DNA of 7,408 nt from an uncultured Rhizobiaceae group bacterium (GTDB lineage: Bacteria; Pseudomonadota; Alphaproteobacteria; Rhizobiales; Rhizobiaceae): positions 1 to 7,408 of the forward strand of contig CALHHQ010000302.1 in NCBI GenBank assembly GCA_938030645.1. The letters run 5' to 3'. A program made the translations under genes and the position numbers. Of the stretch, positions 1 to 6,032 are shown one piece after another. Numbering within the stretch: position 1 is the first letter of the stretch; each line of letters starts with the position of its first letter. The notes under the pieces are model-generated. The model did not search any database and was not told where the DNA came from. It saw only the letters and a list, made by a program, of their open reading frames with translations.

Positions 1-1164
1 CTTGCCAAACAGGCTCTGACCCATTTTGGGAAACGCCATATCGATATTGAAATTATCGAGATTGAAGAACTTTGGCACGGTTTGGAAATTCCCTATGAAG
101 ATCTGTTTGCTTGGCTTGAAGGCAAAGCAGAAAAACCAAGCCATCGCGCGGCAGCACCTTTCCGACCAGTCATGTTGGCCAATGCCCTTTCTGACACTGA
201 TATGCGAAAACTTGATCCAGCTCATTACGCAGCCGAATGGAAATGGGATGGTATACGCGTTCAGGTCACTTCTGAAGGGGACACAAGGCGCATTTACTCC
301 CGCACTGGTGATGACATTAGCCATTCATTTCCCGACCTTGTGAACGCGATGAATTTTGAAGGTTCGCTTGATGGTGAGTTGCTGGTGGGCCGGCCTAACG
401 ACAATGGTGATATCGAGATTGGATCGTTCAGCGATTTGCAGCAAAGGCTGAACCGTAAAACCGTTTCCAAGAAAATGATGGCATCTCACCCTGTGGTGGT
501 CCGGACTTATGACCTATTGGCCAAGGAAGAGACTAATCTTCGCGATCAGGATTTTGAAACGAGGCGAAGTCAGTTGCAGTTGTTTGCAAAGGCTCTGGAC
601 CCAACGCGATTTGATGTTTCACCACTCGTGCCATTTGATACATGGGCTGAACTTGCAGATGCACGAACAAATCTGCCTCACCCAATTGTTGAAGGCGTGA
701 TGATCAAGCGGTGGGATTCAACATATGTGCCGGGCCGACCGAAGGGACCGTGGTTCAAATGGAAGAAAGACCCGATGATTATCGATGCTGTGTTGATGTA
801 TGCCCAACGCGGTCACGGCAGACGCTCCAGCTACTATTCTGATTACACATTTGGCGTATGGACAGCGGAAGGCGCATTGGTCCCTGTTGGCAAAGCCTAT
901 TTTGGTTTCACCGATGAGGAGCTGAAGCAGATCGACAAGTTTGTGCGGGACAATACGATTGATCGGTTTGGTCCTGTGCGATCTGTGAAAGCCCAAAAAG
1001 ATTTTGGACTTGTATTGGAGATCGCCTTTGAAGGCATACAACGCTCAAAACGTCACAAGTCTGGTGTCGCGATGCGTTTTCCACGCATTTCACGGTTGCG
1101 GTGGGACAAACCTCCCCATGAAGCGGATTCGTTAACCTCAATTGAAAGTCTTTTGGCGCCTTAA
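1..1164 (+). CDS. ATP-dependent DNA ligase (Lhr-associated bacterial type), 5' end outside the window
   Basis: This enzyme seals nicks in duplex DNA through a ligase-adenylate intermediate and would act in cytoplasmic DNA repair. The frame is open from the first base, so the gene enters from upstream; 387 codons are visible. By my recollection the family is about 530 residues, so roughly 150 residues of the N-terminal DNA-binding domain are missing. The nucleotidyltransferase motifs appear in order (window codon numbers): motif I KWDGIR with the adenylated Lys at codon 81, LDGE at 123-126, EGVMIK at 231-236, and motif V around WFKWK at 251-255. The OB-fold end follows, with the family-typical RFPRISRLRWDK from codon 359. 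The upstream WHGLEIPYEDLFAWLEG also matches this class. The in-frame TTG at 82 is not the start, because conserved sequence continues upstream of it. Members of this class usually sit beside an MBL-fold exonuclease and an Lhr helicase; the gene downstream here is galE, and the upstream side is not visible. Confidence 0.93.
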   Translation, partial: LAKQALTHFGKRHIDIEIIEIEELWHGLEIPYEDLFAWLEGKAEKPSHRAAAPFRPVMLANALSDTDMRKLDPAHYAAEWKWDGIRVQVTSEGDTRRIYSRTGDDISHSFPDLVNAMNFEGSLDGELLVGRPNDNGDIEIGSFSDLQQRLNRKTVSKKMMASHPVVVRTYDLLAKEETNLRDQDFETRRSQLQLFAKALDPTRFDVSPLVPFDTWAELADARTNLPHPIVEGVMIKRWDSTYVPGRPKGPWFKWKKDPMIIDAVLMYAQRGHGRRSSYYSDYTFGVWTAEGALVPVGKAYFGFTDEELKQIDKFVRDNTIDRFGPVRSVKAQKDFGLVLEIAFEGIQRSKRHKSGVAMRFPRISRLRWDKPPHEADSLTSIESLLAP

Positions 1165-1182
1165 CGTTCTCGAACGCTTTTT
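1165..1182 (+). terminator. possible weak intrinsic terminator after the ligase gene
   Basis: Directly after the ligase stop codon, CGTT-CTCG-AACG forms a short stem (1165-1176), followed by C and then five T residues (1178-1182). The placement and T tract suit a Rho-independent terminator. The stem is only 4 bp, or 5 bp if the loop closes to two bases, so termination would be weak and galE could still be reached by read-through. Confidence 0.35.
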
Positions 1183-1228
1183 CAGACAAAATTAGATGGA
1201 ATTTGAAATTGGGAAAGTGGACGGTCCC

Positions 1229-2275
1229 ATGAGTGTTTTGATTACAGGTGGCGCTGGATATATTGGCAGCCATATGGTTTGGGAATGTGTAGATCACGGT
1301 GAAGATGTCGTGGTGCTGGACAATCTTGTAACCGGTTTTGAGTGGGCTGTGGCACCAAAGGCAAAATTGGTTGTTGGAGATATTGGCGACCGGGCCTTGG
1401 TTGAAAAAACCATTCGCGACAACAAGATCGATACAATCGTGCATTTTGCTGGGTCTGTCGTTGTTCCAGAATCCATTGAGAAACCTCTGAAATATTACGA
1501 GAACAACACAAGTCGAACACGCACATTGCTGGAAACGGCTGTGCGTTGCGGAATTGAACAGTTTATCTTCTCGTCGACTGCGGCTGTTTATGAAGCGCCC
1601 AGCACACTTAAACCCGTAGATGAGATTGCACCACTGGTTCCATCTTCACCCTATGGCATGTCTAAACTGATGAGCGAAAGCATGATCCGTGACGTGGCAA
1701 CGGCCCACGGTATGCGTTACGTTATGTTGCGCTATTTTAATGTTGCTGGTGCTGACCCTGCAGGCCGTACGGGTCTGTCCACTCGGGGTGCTACCCATGT
1801 TATGAAACTGGCTTGCGAAGCAGCAACCGGAAAACGCGACCACTTCGACGTTTATGGAACCGATTACAGCACACCAGATGGCAGTGCGATCCGCGATTTC
1901 ATTCACGTTTCAGATTTAGCCAATGCCCACTATGTCGCTCTGCAGTTTTTGCGAAACGGAGGGCTGAAATTCACTTGCAATGCAGGTTACAGCAAAGGCG
2001 CTTCAGTGCTTGATGTGGTTGAAGCGGTGAAGCGGGTTTCAGGAAATGACTTTGATGTCCGATTCAAGGACCGACGCGCAGGTGACATTCCAGCAATCGT
2101 AGCCGATGCCTCACGCATGACCAGCCGATTGAAATGGCAACCTGAATATACTGAACTAGACACAATTGTGCGTCACGCTTTGGCTTGGGAAGAAAAATTG
2201 GGCCGCATGAAGCTTGATGCTCCATCAATCGCTCCACAATTGGATAATCTAACCGACAAAATCACGCTCGTTTAA
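1229..2275 (+). CDS. galE: UDP-glucose 4-epimerase
   Basis: The enzyme interconverts UDP-glucose and UDP-galactose using bound NAD+, in the cytoplasm, feeding polysaccharide and LPS synthesis. It belongs to the extended SDR family. The NAD-binding TGGAGYIGS is at residues 6-14. The SSTAAVY block (115-121) places Thr117 where E. coli has catalytic Ser124. The YGMSK motif gives catalytic Tyr142 and Lys146, with the same 25-residue spacing as in E. coli. MLRYFNVAGADP and IRDFIHVSDLANAH are classic GalE blocks. The 348-residue length is normal. I chose the ATG at 1229 because GalE proteins begin directly with this Rossmann strand and a weak GGA sits 7 bases upstream. An in-frame ATG at 1196 would add 11 atypical residues and has no visible ribosome binding site. 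Ile290 sits where E. coli has Tyr299, the residue that limits substrate size, so GlcNAc/GalNAc activity is possible (inference). Confidence 0.95.
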   Translation: MSVLITGGAGYIGSHMVWECVDHGEDVVVLDNLVTGFEWAVAPKAKLVVGDIGDRALVEKTIRDNKIDTIVHFAGSVVVPESIEKPLKYYENNTSRTRTLLETAVRCGIEQFIFSSTAAVYEAPSTLKPVDEIAPLVPSSPYGMSKLMSESMIRDVATAHGMRYVMLRYFNVAGADPAGRTGLSTRGATHVMKLACEAATGKRDHFDVYGTDYSTPDGSAIRDFIHVSDLANAHYVALQFLRNGGLKFTCNAGYSKGASVLDVVEAVKRVSGNDFDVRFKDRRAGDIPAIVADASRMTSRLKWQPEYTELDTIVRHALAWEEKLGRMKLDAPSIAPQLDNLTDKITLV

Positions 2276-2300
2276 GTTCTGTGGGAGCCCATTTATGCTC

Positions 2301-2341
2301 TTGGCATTGTGCGCCAAAAACGCGACACATGTGGCGTTGGC
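2301..2341. repeat. three-arm alternating inverted repeat in the galE-hydantoinase gap
   Basis: TTGGC (2301-2305), GCCAA (2313-2317) and TTGGC (2337-2341) lie in sequence, so the middle arm can pair with either outer arm. The two outer copies share the longer direct repeat TTGGCATT. Between the last two arms, CGC (2321-2323) can also pair with GCG (2334-2336), and a perfect 8-base palindrome CACATGTG lies at 2326-2333. The rest of the 91-base gap holds no gene. A possible -10 element TATGCT (2294-2299) lies upstream but lacks a good -35. This could be a protein-binding site, a weak terminator or an RNA switch; the arms are short, so chance is a real alternative. Confidence 0.4.
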
Positions 2342-2366
2342 ATTTTGTTGATTAGATTTTCCCTCC

Positions 2367-4385
2367 ATGGCTCTTCTTCTTGGTATTGATACGGGCGGCA
2401 CATTCACCGATGCCGCATTGCTGGACAATTCTTCCAGCGATGGGAAACCAACTGTTGTTGCAAAAGCCAAAAGCCTTACCACCCGTCATGACCTTTCCAT
2501 TGGAATTGGTGGTGCTGCAAAGGCCGCGATTGCTGCTTCAAAGTGCAAAGCAGAAGACATAAAGCTCGTTTCCGTGTCCACTACCCTGGCAACCAACGCT
2601 TTGGTTGAAGGTCAGGGGGGGCGCGTGGCCTTGATCGCAATTGGTTTCGACACAAAAGATCTGGAGAAAGCCGGGCTTGCCGAAGCACTTGGCCAAGACC
2701 CCTCGATAATTTTACCCGGTGGACACACCACCCATGGCGCTCAAGCAAAGCCACTGGACATGGCTGAACTGGAAAACCAAATTGAAGAACTGAAAGACAG
2801 TGTAACCGGGTTTGCAGTGGCAGGATATTTTGCCGTTCGAAATCCTGAGCACGAAATTGCTGTGCGAGACTATCTTATTTCCAAAACAGGCAAAGCGGTC
2901 ACCTGCAGTCATGAATTGTCTGCCCGATTAAACGGTCCAAAACGCGCACTTACAACAGTGCTCAATGCACGTCTCGTCCCAATGATTACACGTTTGATTG
3001 AGGCGACTCATCAAACCTTGGCTGCGCACAACATCAAAGCGCCGGTTATGGTGGTTCGTGGTGATGGGGCATTGGTCAGCGCAGAATTTGCCACACGACG
3101 ACCCATTGAAACCATTTTATCCGGCCCCGCGGCGAGTCTTGTGGGCGCGCGTTTTCTCACAGGCACTGACAAAGCATTCGTCAATGATATTGGTGGCACA
3201 ACATCAGACATTGCCATATTGGAAGATGGCCGACCCAGACTGGACCCTGATGGTGCACTCGTTGGGGGTTTTCGCACAATGGTGGAAGCGGTCGCCATGC
3301 ACACATTTGGTCTTGGTGGGGATTCCGAAGTTGGTGTTGAAGGCTCTGCATTGAATCCAGAGATCAGCCTTGGACCCAAGCGTCTGGTGCCAGTAAGTTT
3401 GATTGCGCATCAGTATCGCGACCCCGTTCATATTGCTCTCGATGCGCAATTGAAAAGCAGTTTGAACGGCCGTTACGACGGCCGCTTCGCAATGCGGTCT
3501 GGCTCCGGTCTAACAGAAGGATTATCAACCAACGAGGCGCGACTGTTTGAACGCCTGAACGATATACCGCAGGCTTTGGAAGGGTTTTTACAAAGCACGA
3601 GCGAAGCTGCCTCTCTCAACAAGCTCGTGAGGCGGGGCCTAGCATTGGTTGCCGGTCTGACACCAAGTGACGCCATGCATGCGCTTGATCACCATGATAT
3701 TTGGGACCGAGATGCAGCTATAAAAGCACTGAAATTGTTTGCCCGTCGGCGAGATGGGTCTGGCAATGCTTTGATGGATGACCCGTTGCAACTGGCCGAA
3801 CGCATTGTCAGTCGCGTTCAAAGGCGTTCCGCCGAAGTGGTTTTACAAACGGCTTTTGAAATTGAAGGTCAAAATGGTGCAGAACTTTTGAAGCATGAAT
3901 TGGTGCAGAACGTTTTGGATCAGCGCGCCAATGTGACCACAAAAAGTAAAATGGTCTCGCTTGAGATGAGTTTGGATCGCCCACTTATTGGTCTTGGCGC
4001 ATCGTCATATCAATACCACCCCAAAGCCGCAGAATTGCTCCACACAGAAGCCATTATACCCGAACATGCTGATGTGGCGAATGCTATTGGTGCGGTGGTT
4101 GGTCAGGTTTCTGTGCGGTTTGAGGTGACGGTTTCTCAACCTACAGAGGGACGATTCCAAGTCAGCGGAATTGAAAACCCGTTTGCTGACGAGAAATCTG
4201 CCTTAGACACAGCAACATTTTTTGCCACAGAACATGTCACGAAACTTGCTCATGAAGCTGGTGCCGAAAATTTTGAAGTTACGGTTTTAAGCGATGAAAA
4301 GAGAGCCGTTTTAGAAAATCGCGACATGCTTGTTGAAGCAACGGTATCCGCAATCGCAACTGGTCGTCCGCCAATCGCAGAGTAA
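2367..4385 (+). CDS. hydantoinase/oxoprolinase family protein (HyuA-like), orphan subunit
   Basis: Members of this ASKHA-fold family couple ATP hydrolysis to opening or carboxylating small substrates such as 5-oxoproline, hydantoins and acetone; the substrate here is unknown. The N-terminal phosphate-binding motif DTGGTFTD is at residues 8-15. The second phosphate motif DIGGTTSD is at 274-281. A nucleotide-loop motif HTFGLGGDSE starts at 312, where classical HyuA proteins tend to have a glycine-rich GAGGGS. LGAS at 543-546 and PEHADVANAIGAVVGQV from 565 are typical of the C-terminal region. The 672-residue length is normal, with no frameshift. The ATG at 2367 is the first possible start, because an in-frame TGA lies at 2349-2351; the bases before it are pyrimidine-rich, with no Shine-Dalgarno sequence. 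No HyuB-like gene is adjacent: galE lies upstream and uppP converges from downstream. It is soluble, with no signal peptide or membrane segments. Family assignment is secure; specific function is not. Confidence 0.9.
   Translation: MALLLGIDTGGTFTDAALLDNSSSDGKPTVVAKAKSLTTRHDLSIGIGGAAKAAIAASKCKAEDIKLVSVSTTLATNALVEGQGGRVALIAIGFDTKDLEKAGLAEALGQDPSIILPGGHTTHGAQAKPLDMAELENQIEELKDSVTGFAVAGYFAVRNPEHEIAVRDYLISKTGKAVTCSHELSARLNGPKRALTTVLNARLVPMITRLIEATHQTLAAHNIKAPVMVVRGDGALVSAEFATRRPIETILSGPAASLVGARFLTGTDKAFVNDIGGTTSDIAILEDGRPRLDPDGALVGGFRTMVEAVAMHTFGLGGDSEVGVEGSALNPEISLGPKRLVPVSLIAHQYRDPVHIALDAQLKSSLNGRYDGRFAMRSGSGLTEGLSTNEARLFERLNDIPQALEGFLQSTSEAASLNKLVRRGLALVAGLTPSDAMHALDHHDIWDRDAAIKALKLFARRRDGSGNALMDDPLQLAERIVSRVQRRSAEVVLQTAFEIEGQNGAELLKHELVQNVLDQRANVTTKSKMVSLEMSLDRPLIGLGASSYQYHPKAAELLHTEAIIPEHADVANAIGAVVGQVSVRFEVTVSQPTEGRFQVSGIENPFADEKSALDTATFFATEHVTKLAHEAGAENFEVTVLSDEKRAVLENRDMLVEATVSAIATGRPPIAE
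3467..3484 (+). repeat. perfect 7-bp hairpin with TACG loop inside the hydantoinase-family gene
   Basis: CGGCCGT and ACGGCCG flank a TACG tetraloop, which is of the UNCG type when transcribed. It lies within codons for LNGRYDGRF and has no following T tract, so it is not a terminator. It may be incidental to the coding sequence. Confidence 0.4.
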
Positions 4386-4398
4386 TTATCTAATGTTT

Positions 4399-5223
4399 CT
4401 AGACTGTGGGTAAGACCCCTGGGAACCAGTCATAAATCATCGCCAAGAGCAGCAGGCCAAGCCCAATGCGGTAAATGACGAACACCAAGAACGAAGTGCG
4501 TTTTACAATCGCCATCAAAAGCGCGATTGCAGCAAGAGCTGCAAAGAAGGTGAAGAATGCAGCCCAAAGAGCATCAGCCGGAACACCATTGCCCTCTTGA
4601 AACGCTTCCAAAGCAGTGAATAAACCCGCTGCAGAAATAGCAGGTATTCCCAAAAGGAATGAGAAGCGCGCAGCTTCACCACGCTCAAAGCCCATGAACC
4701 GCGCAGCAGTCATCGTAATTCCGGAACGGCTTGTGCCTGGAATAAGTGCGACCGCCTGTGCCAAGCCAATCATCATGGCAGGCATGAATGTTATGTCTTC
4801 CATTGTCTTCACACGCGGGCCGACGCGGTCTGCAATATACATTATGATGCCAAAGAAAATTGCGCCGTAAGCCACAACTTCAACACCCCGGATCATATCT
4901 GATGCACCGCTAAACTTGAGAATTGCGCCAAACGCTAGGGCAGGCACCGTTGCAAAGGCAATATAAGTGGCCAAACGCGAACGTTGGGTGATTTTGCCTT
5001 GTACAACGTCTTTACAACCACCCAGGATGTTCAGCACGTCTCGCCAAAAATAGACGATAACCGCAAATAGAGACCCCACATGCACCATCACATCTGTGAC
5101 AATACCTTGGTCCTGCCATCCTGTGAAAGCGGGAATCAGAATCAAATGACCTGAGGAGGAAACCGGAAGGAATTCCGTCAAACCCTGCACAATTGCAAGC
5201 ACTAGTATTTGCTCAATGCTCAT
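4399..5223 (-). CDS. uppP: undecaprenyl-diphosphatase (UppP/BacA)
   Basis: This integral membrane phosphatase removes one phosphate from undecaprenyl pyrophosphate, recycling the lipid carrier for peptidoglycan and O-antigen or capsule synthesis; overexpression of the family confers bacitracin resistance. The 274-residue protein is hydrophobic throughout, with multiple membrane segments and normal length. The first signature, QGLTEFLPVSSSGH (residues 13-26), places Gln13 and Glu17 where E. coli has Glu17 and Glu21 and keeps the conserved His26. The second signature, PGTSRSGIT (162-170), supplies the catalytic Arg166. Gln at the first position is within the family's (E/Q)xxxE consensus. The start is well supported: GAGGGAAG on the minus strand (5227-5234) lies just before the ATG. 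The gene is divergent from the GST gene across a 119-base region with a plausible promoter. Its 3' end faces the hydantoinase-family gene with 13 bases between stops and no clear terminator. Confidence 0.97.
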   Translation of the reverse strand: MSIEQILVLAIVQGLTEFLPVSSSGHLILIPAFTGWQDQGIVTDVMVHVGSLFAVIVYFWRDVLNILGGCKDVVQGKITQRSRLATYIAFATVPALAFGAILKFSGASDMIRGVEVVAYGAIFFGIIMYIADRVGPRVKTMEDITFMPAMMIGLAQAVALIPGTSRSGITMTAARFMGFERGEAARFSFLLGIPAISAAGLFTALEAFQEGNGVPADALWAAFFTFFAALAAIALLMAIVKRTSFLVFVIYRIGLGLLLLAMIYDWFPGVLPTV

Positions 5224-5254
5224 ATACTTCCCTCGATCAGTTCAACGGTTCACT

Positions 5255-5295
5255 TGCCGCAAATTTCTTGGCAACCTATAGAGATGGTTGCGGCA
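5255..5295. repeat. overlapping inverted repeats in the uppP/GST divergent region
   Basis: TGCCGCAA (5255-5262) and TTGCGGCA (5288-5295) are perfect 8-base inverted repeats whose centres are 33 bp apart, close to three helical turns. Nested inside, GCAACC (5271-5276) and GGTTGC (5286-5291) form a second inverted repeat that can be extended by AT/AT pairs around an AGAG loop with one bulged T. Both share the right arm, so the two pairings exclude each other. The nested repeat covers the proposed uppP -10 hexamer, which suits a repressor operator. No regulator can be named from sequence. Confidence 0.5.
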
Positions 5296-5302
5296 TGTTC
5301 AA
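5275..5302 (-). promoter_or_regulatory. candidate sigma-70-type promoter for uppP
   Basis: Read on the minus strand, TTGAAC (5297-5302) and TATAGG (5275-5280) are separated by 16 bases, each matching the -35 and -10 consensus at four of six positions. Transcription would begin near 5268, giving a leader of about 45 bases before the uppP ATG with its strong GAGGGA site. No equally good plus-strand promoter for the GST gene was found; TTGCGG (5288-5293) with CACTAT (5310-5315) is a weak candidate. Confidence 0.4.
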
Positions 5303-5320
5303 ACATATGCACTATCGCGT

Positions 5321-5335
5321 TTAACAGGACTTTAA
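5321..5335. promoter_or_regulatory. CtrA-like binding site, TTAA-N7-TTAA
   Basis: TTAA (5321-5324) and TTAA (5332-5335) are separated by exactly seven bases, the spacing of the CtrA cell-cycle regulator box in alphaproteobacteria. It is followed by A then C rather than the C directly after the second half-site in the Caulobacter TTAAC consensus. The site ends 7 bases before the GST start codon and covers its likely AGGA ribosome binding site (5326-5329). Its centre lies about 60 bp upstream of the predicted uppP transcription start, a position suited to an activator. The match is seen directly; binding by CtrA is inferred. Confidence 0.4.
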
Positions 5336-5342
5336 ACTGCTC

Positions 5343-6032
5343 ATGATCACGCTGTTTCACAACACAATGTCTGCCGGCTCGCGCACGGTGCGATTGCTTT
5401 TGACCGAATATGAAATCGACGTGACCTTCCAGGAGGAACAAGTTTGGGAGCGACGTGAAGAATTTCTGCAAATGAACCCGGCTGCCACGCTGCCCGTGCT
5501 GGTCGACAGTGGCAACGTGATTGTTGGCGCGCATACCATTTGCGAATACTTGGATGAAACGCGTGGCGCATTGAAACGAGAGAAACGGGTTTATCCCGAA
5601 GAGCCATTGGGACGTGCTGAAATGCGGCGCCTTGTGGATTGGGCTTTGATGAAATTCGAAAATGAAGTGACGCGTTACATCGTCCATGAGCGCGTGACCA
5701 AACGACAAATGCCATCTTCAGTGGGTGGTGGAGCGCCGGACAGTCAAGCGCTGCGAGCGGCACGAGCAAACATCAAATATCATCTCAAATACTTTGGCTG
5801 GCTGGCACAAACGCGGGATTGGATGGCGGGCGACCGTATGACAAATGCGGACCTTGCCGTCGCATCATCACTTTCTTTGCTCGATTACCTCGGTGAAATC
5901 GATTGGTCGGAAGACGCCGAATTGAAAGACTGGTATGCGCGCATGAAATCGCGCCCTGCATTCCGCCCATTGCTCGCTGATCGATTGCGCGGAATGCCGC
6001 CTGTATCTCATTATGTCGATTTGGACTTTTGA
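5343..6032 (+). CDS. glutathione S-transferase family protein
   Basis: This is a cytosolic GST-fold protein, expected to bind glutathione and conjugate or reduce electrophiles; the substrate is unknown. The thioredoxin-like N-terminal domain covers about residues 1-75, with MSAGSR (9-14) at the active-site end of helix 1, NPAATLPVL (45-53) carrying the conserved cis-proline Pro51, and HTICEYLDE (64-72) at the glutathione gamma-glutamyl contact, where many GSTs have E/Q-S. The helical C-terminal domain contains MTNADLA (166-172), a T-x-x-D N-capping box typical of GSTs. The 229-residue length is normal. The ATG at 5343 fits the family start; the nearest purine-rich site, AGGA, is 13 bases upstream, somewhat far. 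It appears to be first in an operon, since its stop overlaps the queG start. Being beside queG and uppP looks like a conserved alphaproteobacterial arrangement rather than a shared pathway (from memory, not checked). Confidence 0.9.
   Translation: MITLFHNTMSAGSRTVRLLLTEYEIDVTFQEEQVWERREEFLQMNPAATLPVLVDSGNVIVGAHTICEYLDETRGALKREKRVYPEEPLGRAEMRRLVDWALMKFENEVTRYIVHERVTKRQMPSSVGGGAPDSQALRAARANIKYHLKYFGWLAQTRDWMAGDRMTNADLAVASSLSLLDYLGEIDWSEDAELKDWYARMKSRPAFRPLLADRLRGMPPVSHYVDLDF

Noticed and set aside
388..395. GGCCGGCC palindrome in the ligase gene
   Set aside because: An isolated 8-base palindrome in coding sequence with no partner or context; expected by chance at low frequency.
1196..1228. Upstream ATG extending GalE by 11 residues
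   Set aside because: The extra residues precede the Rossmann strand that normally begins the protein, and no ribosome binding site is visible before 1196.
908..1444. 178-codon open frame on the minus strand across the ligase-galE junction
   Set aside because: It runs antisense to conserved ligase and GalE motifs, has no recognisable domain or ribosome binding site, and its codon pattern is that of a reverse-strand shadow.
2615..2621. Run of seven G residues in the hydantoinase-family gene, considered as a phase-variable tract
   Set aside because: Seven is short for slipped-strand switching, the reading frame is intact, and the tract simply encodes Gly-Gly within EGQGGR.
5240..5251. GTTC-N4-GTTC, considered as an alphaproteobacterial LexA box
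   Set aside because: The alphaproteobacterial SOS box has a 7-base spacer between the half-sites; four bases does not fit.
5250..5708. 152-codon minus-strand open frame covering the start of the GST gene and the divergent region
   Set aside because: It lies opposite the well-supported GST N-terminal domain, shows no family features, and would place coding sequence over the uppP promoter region.
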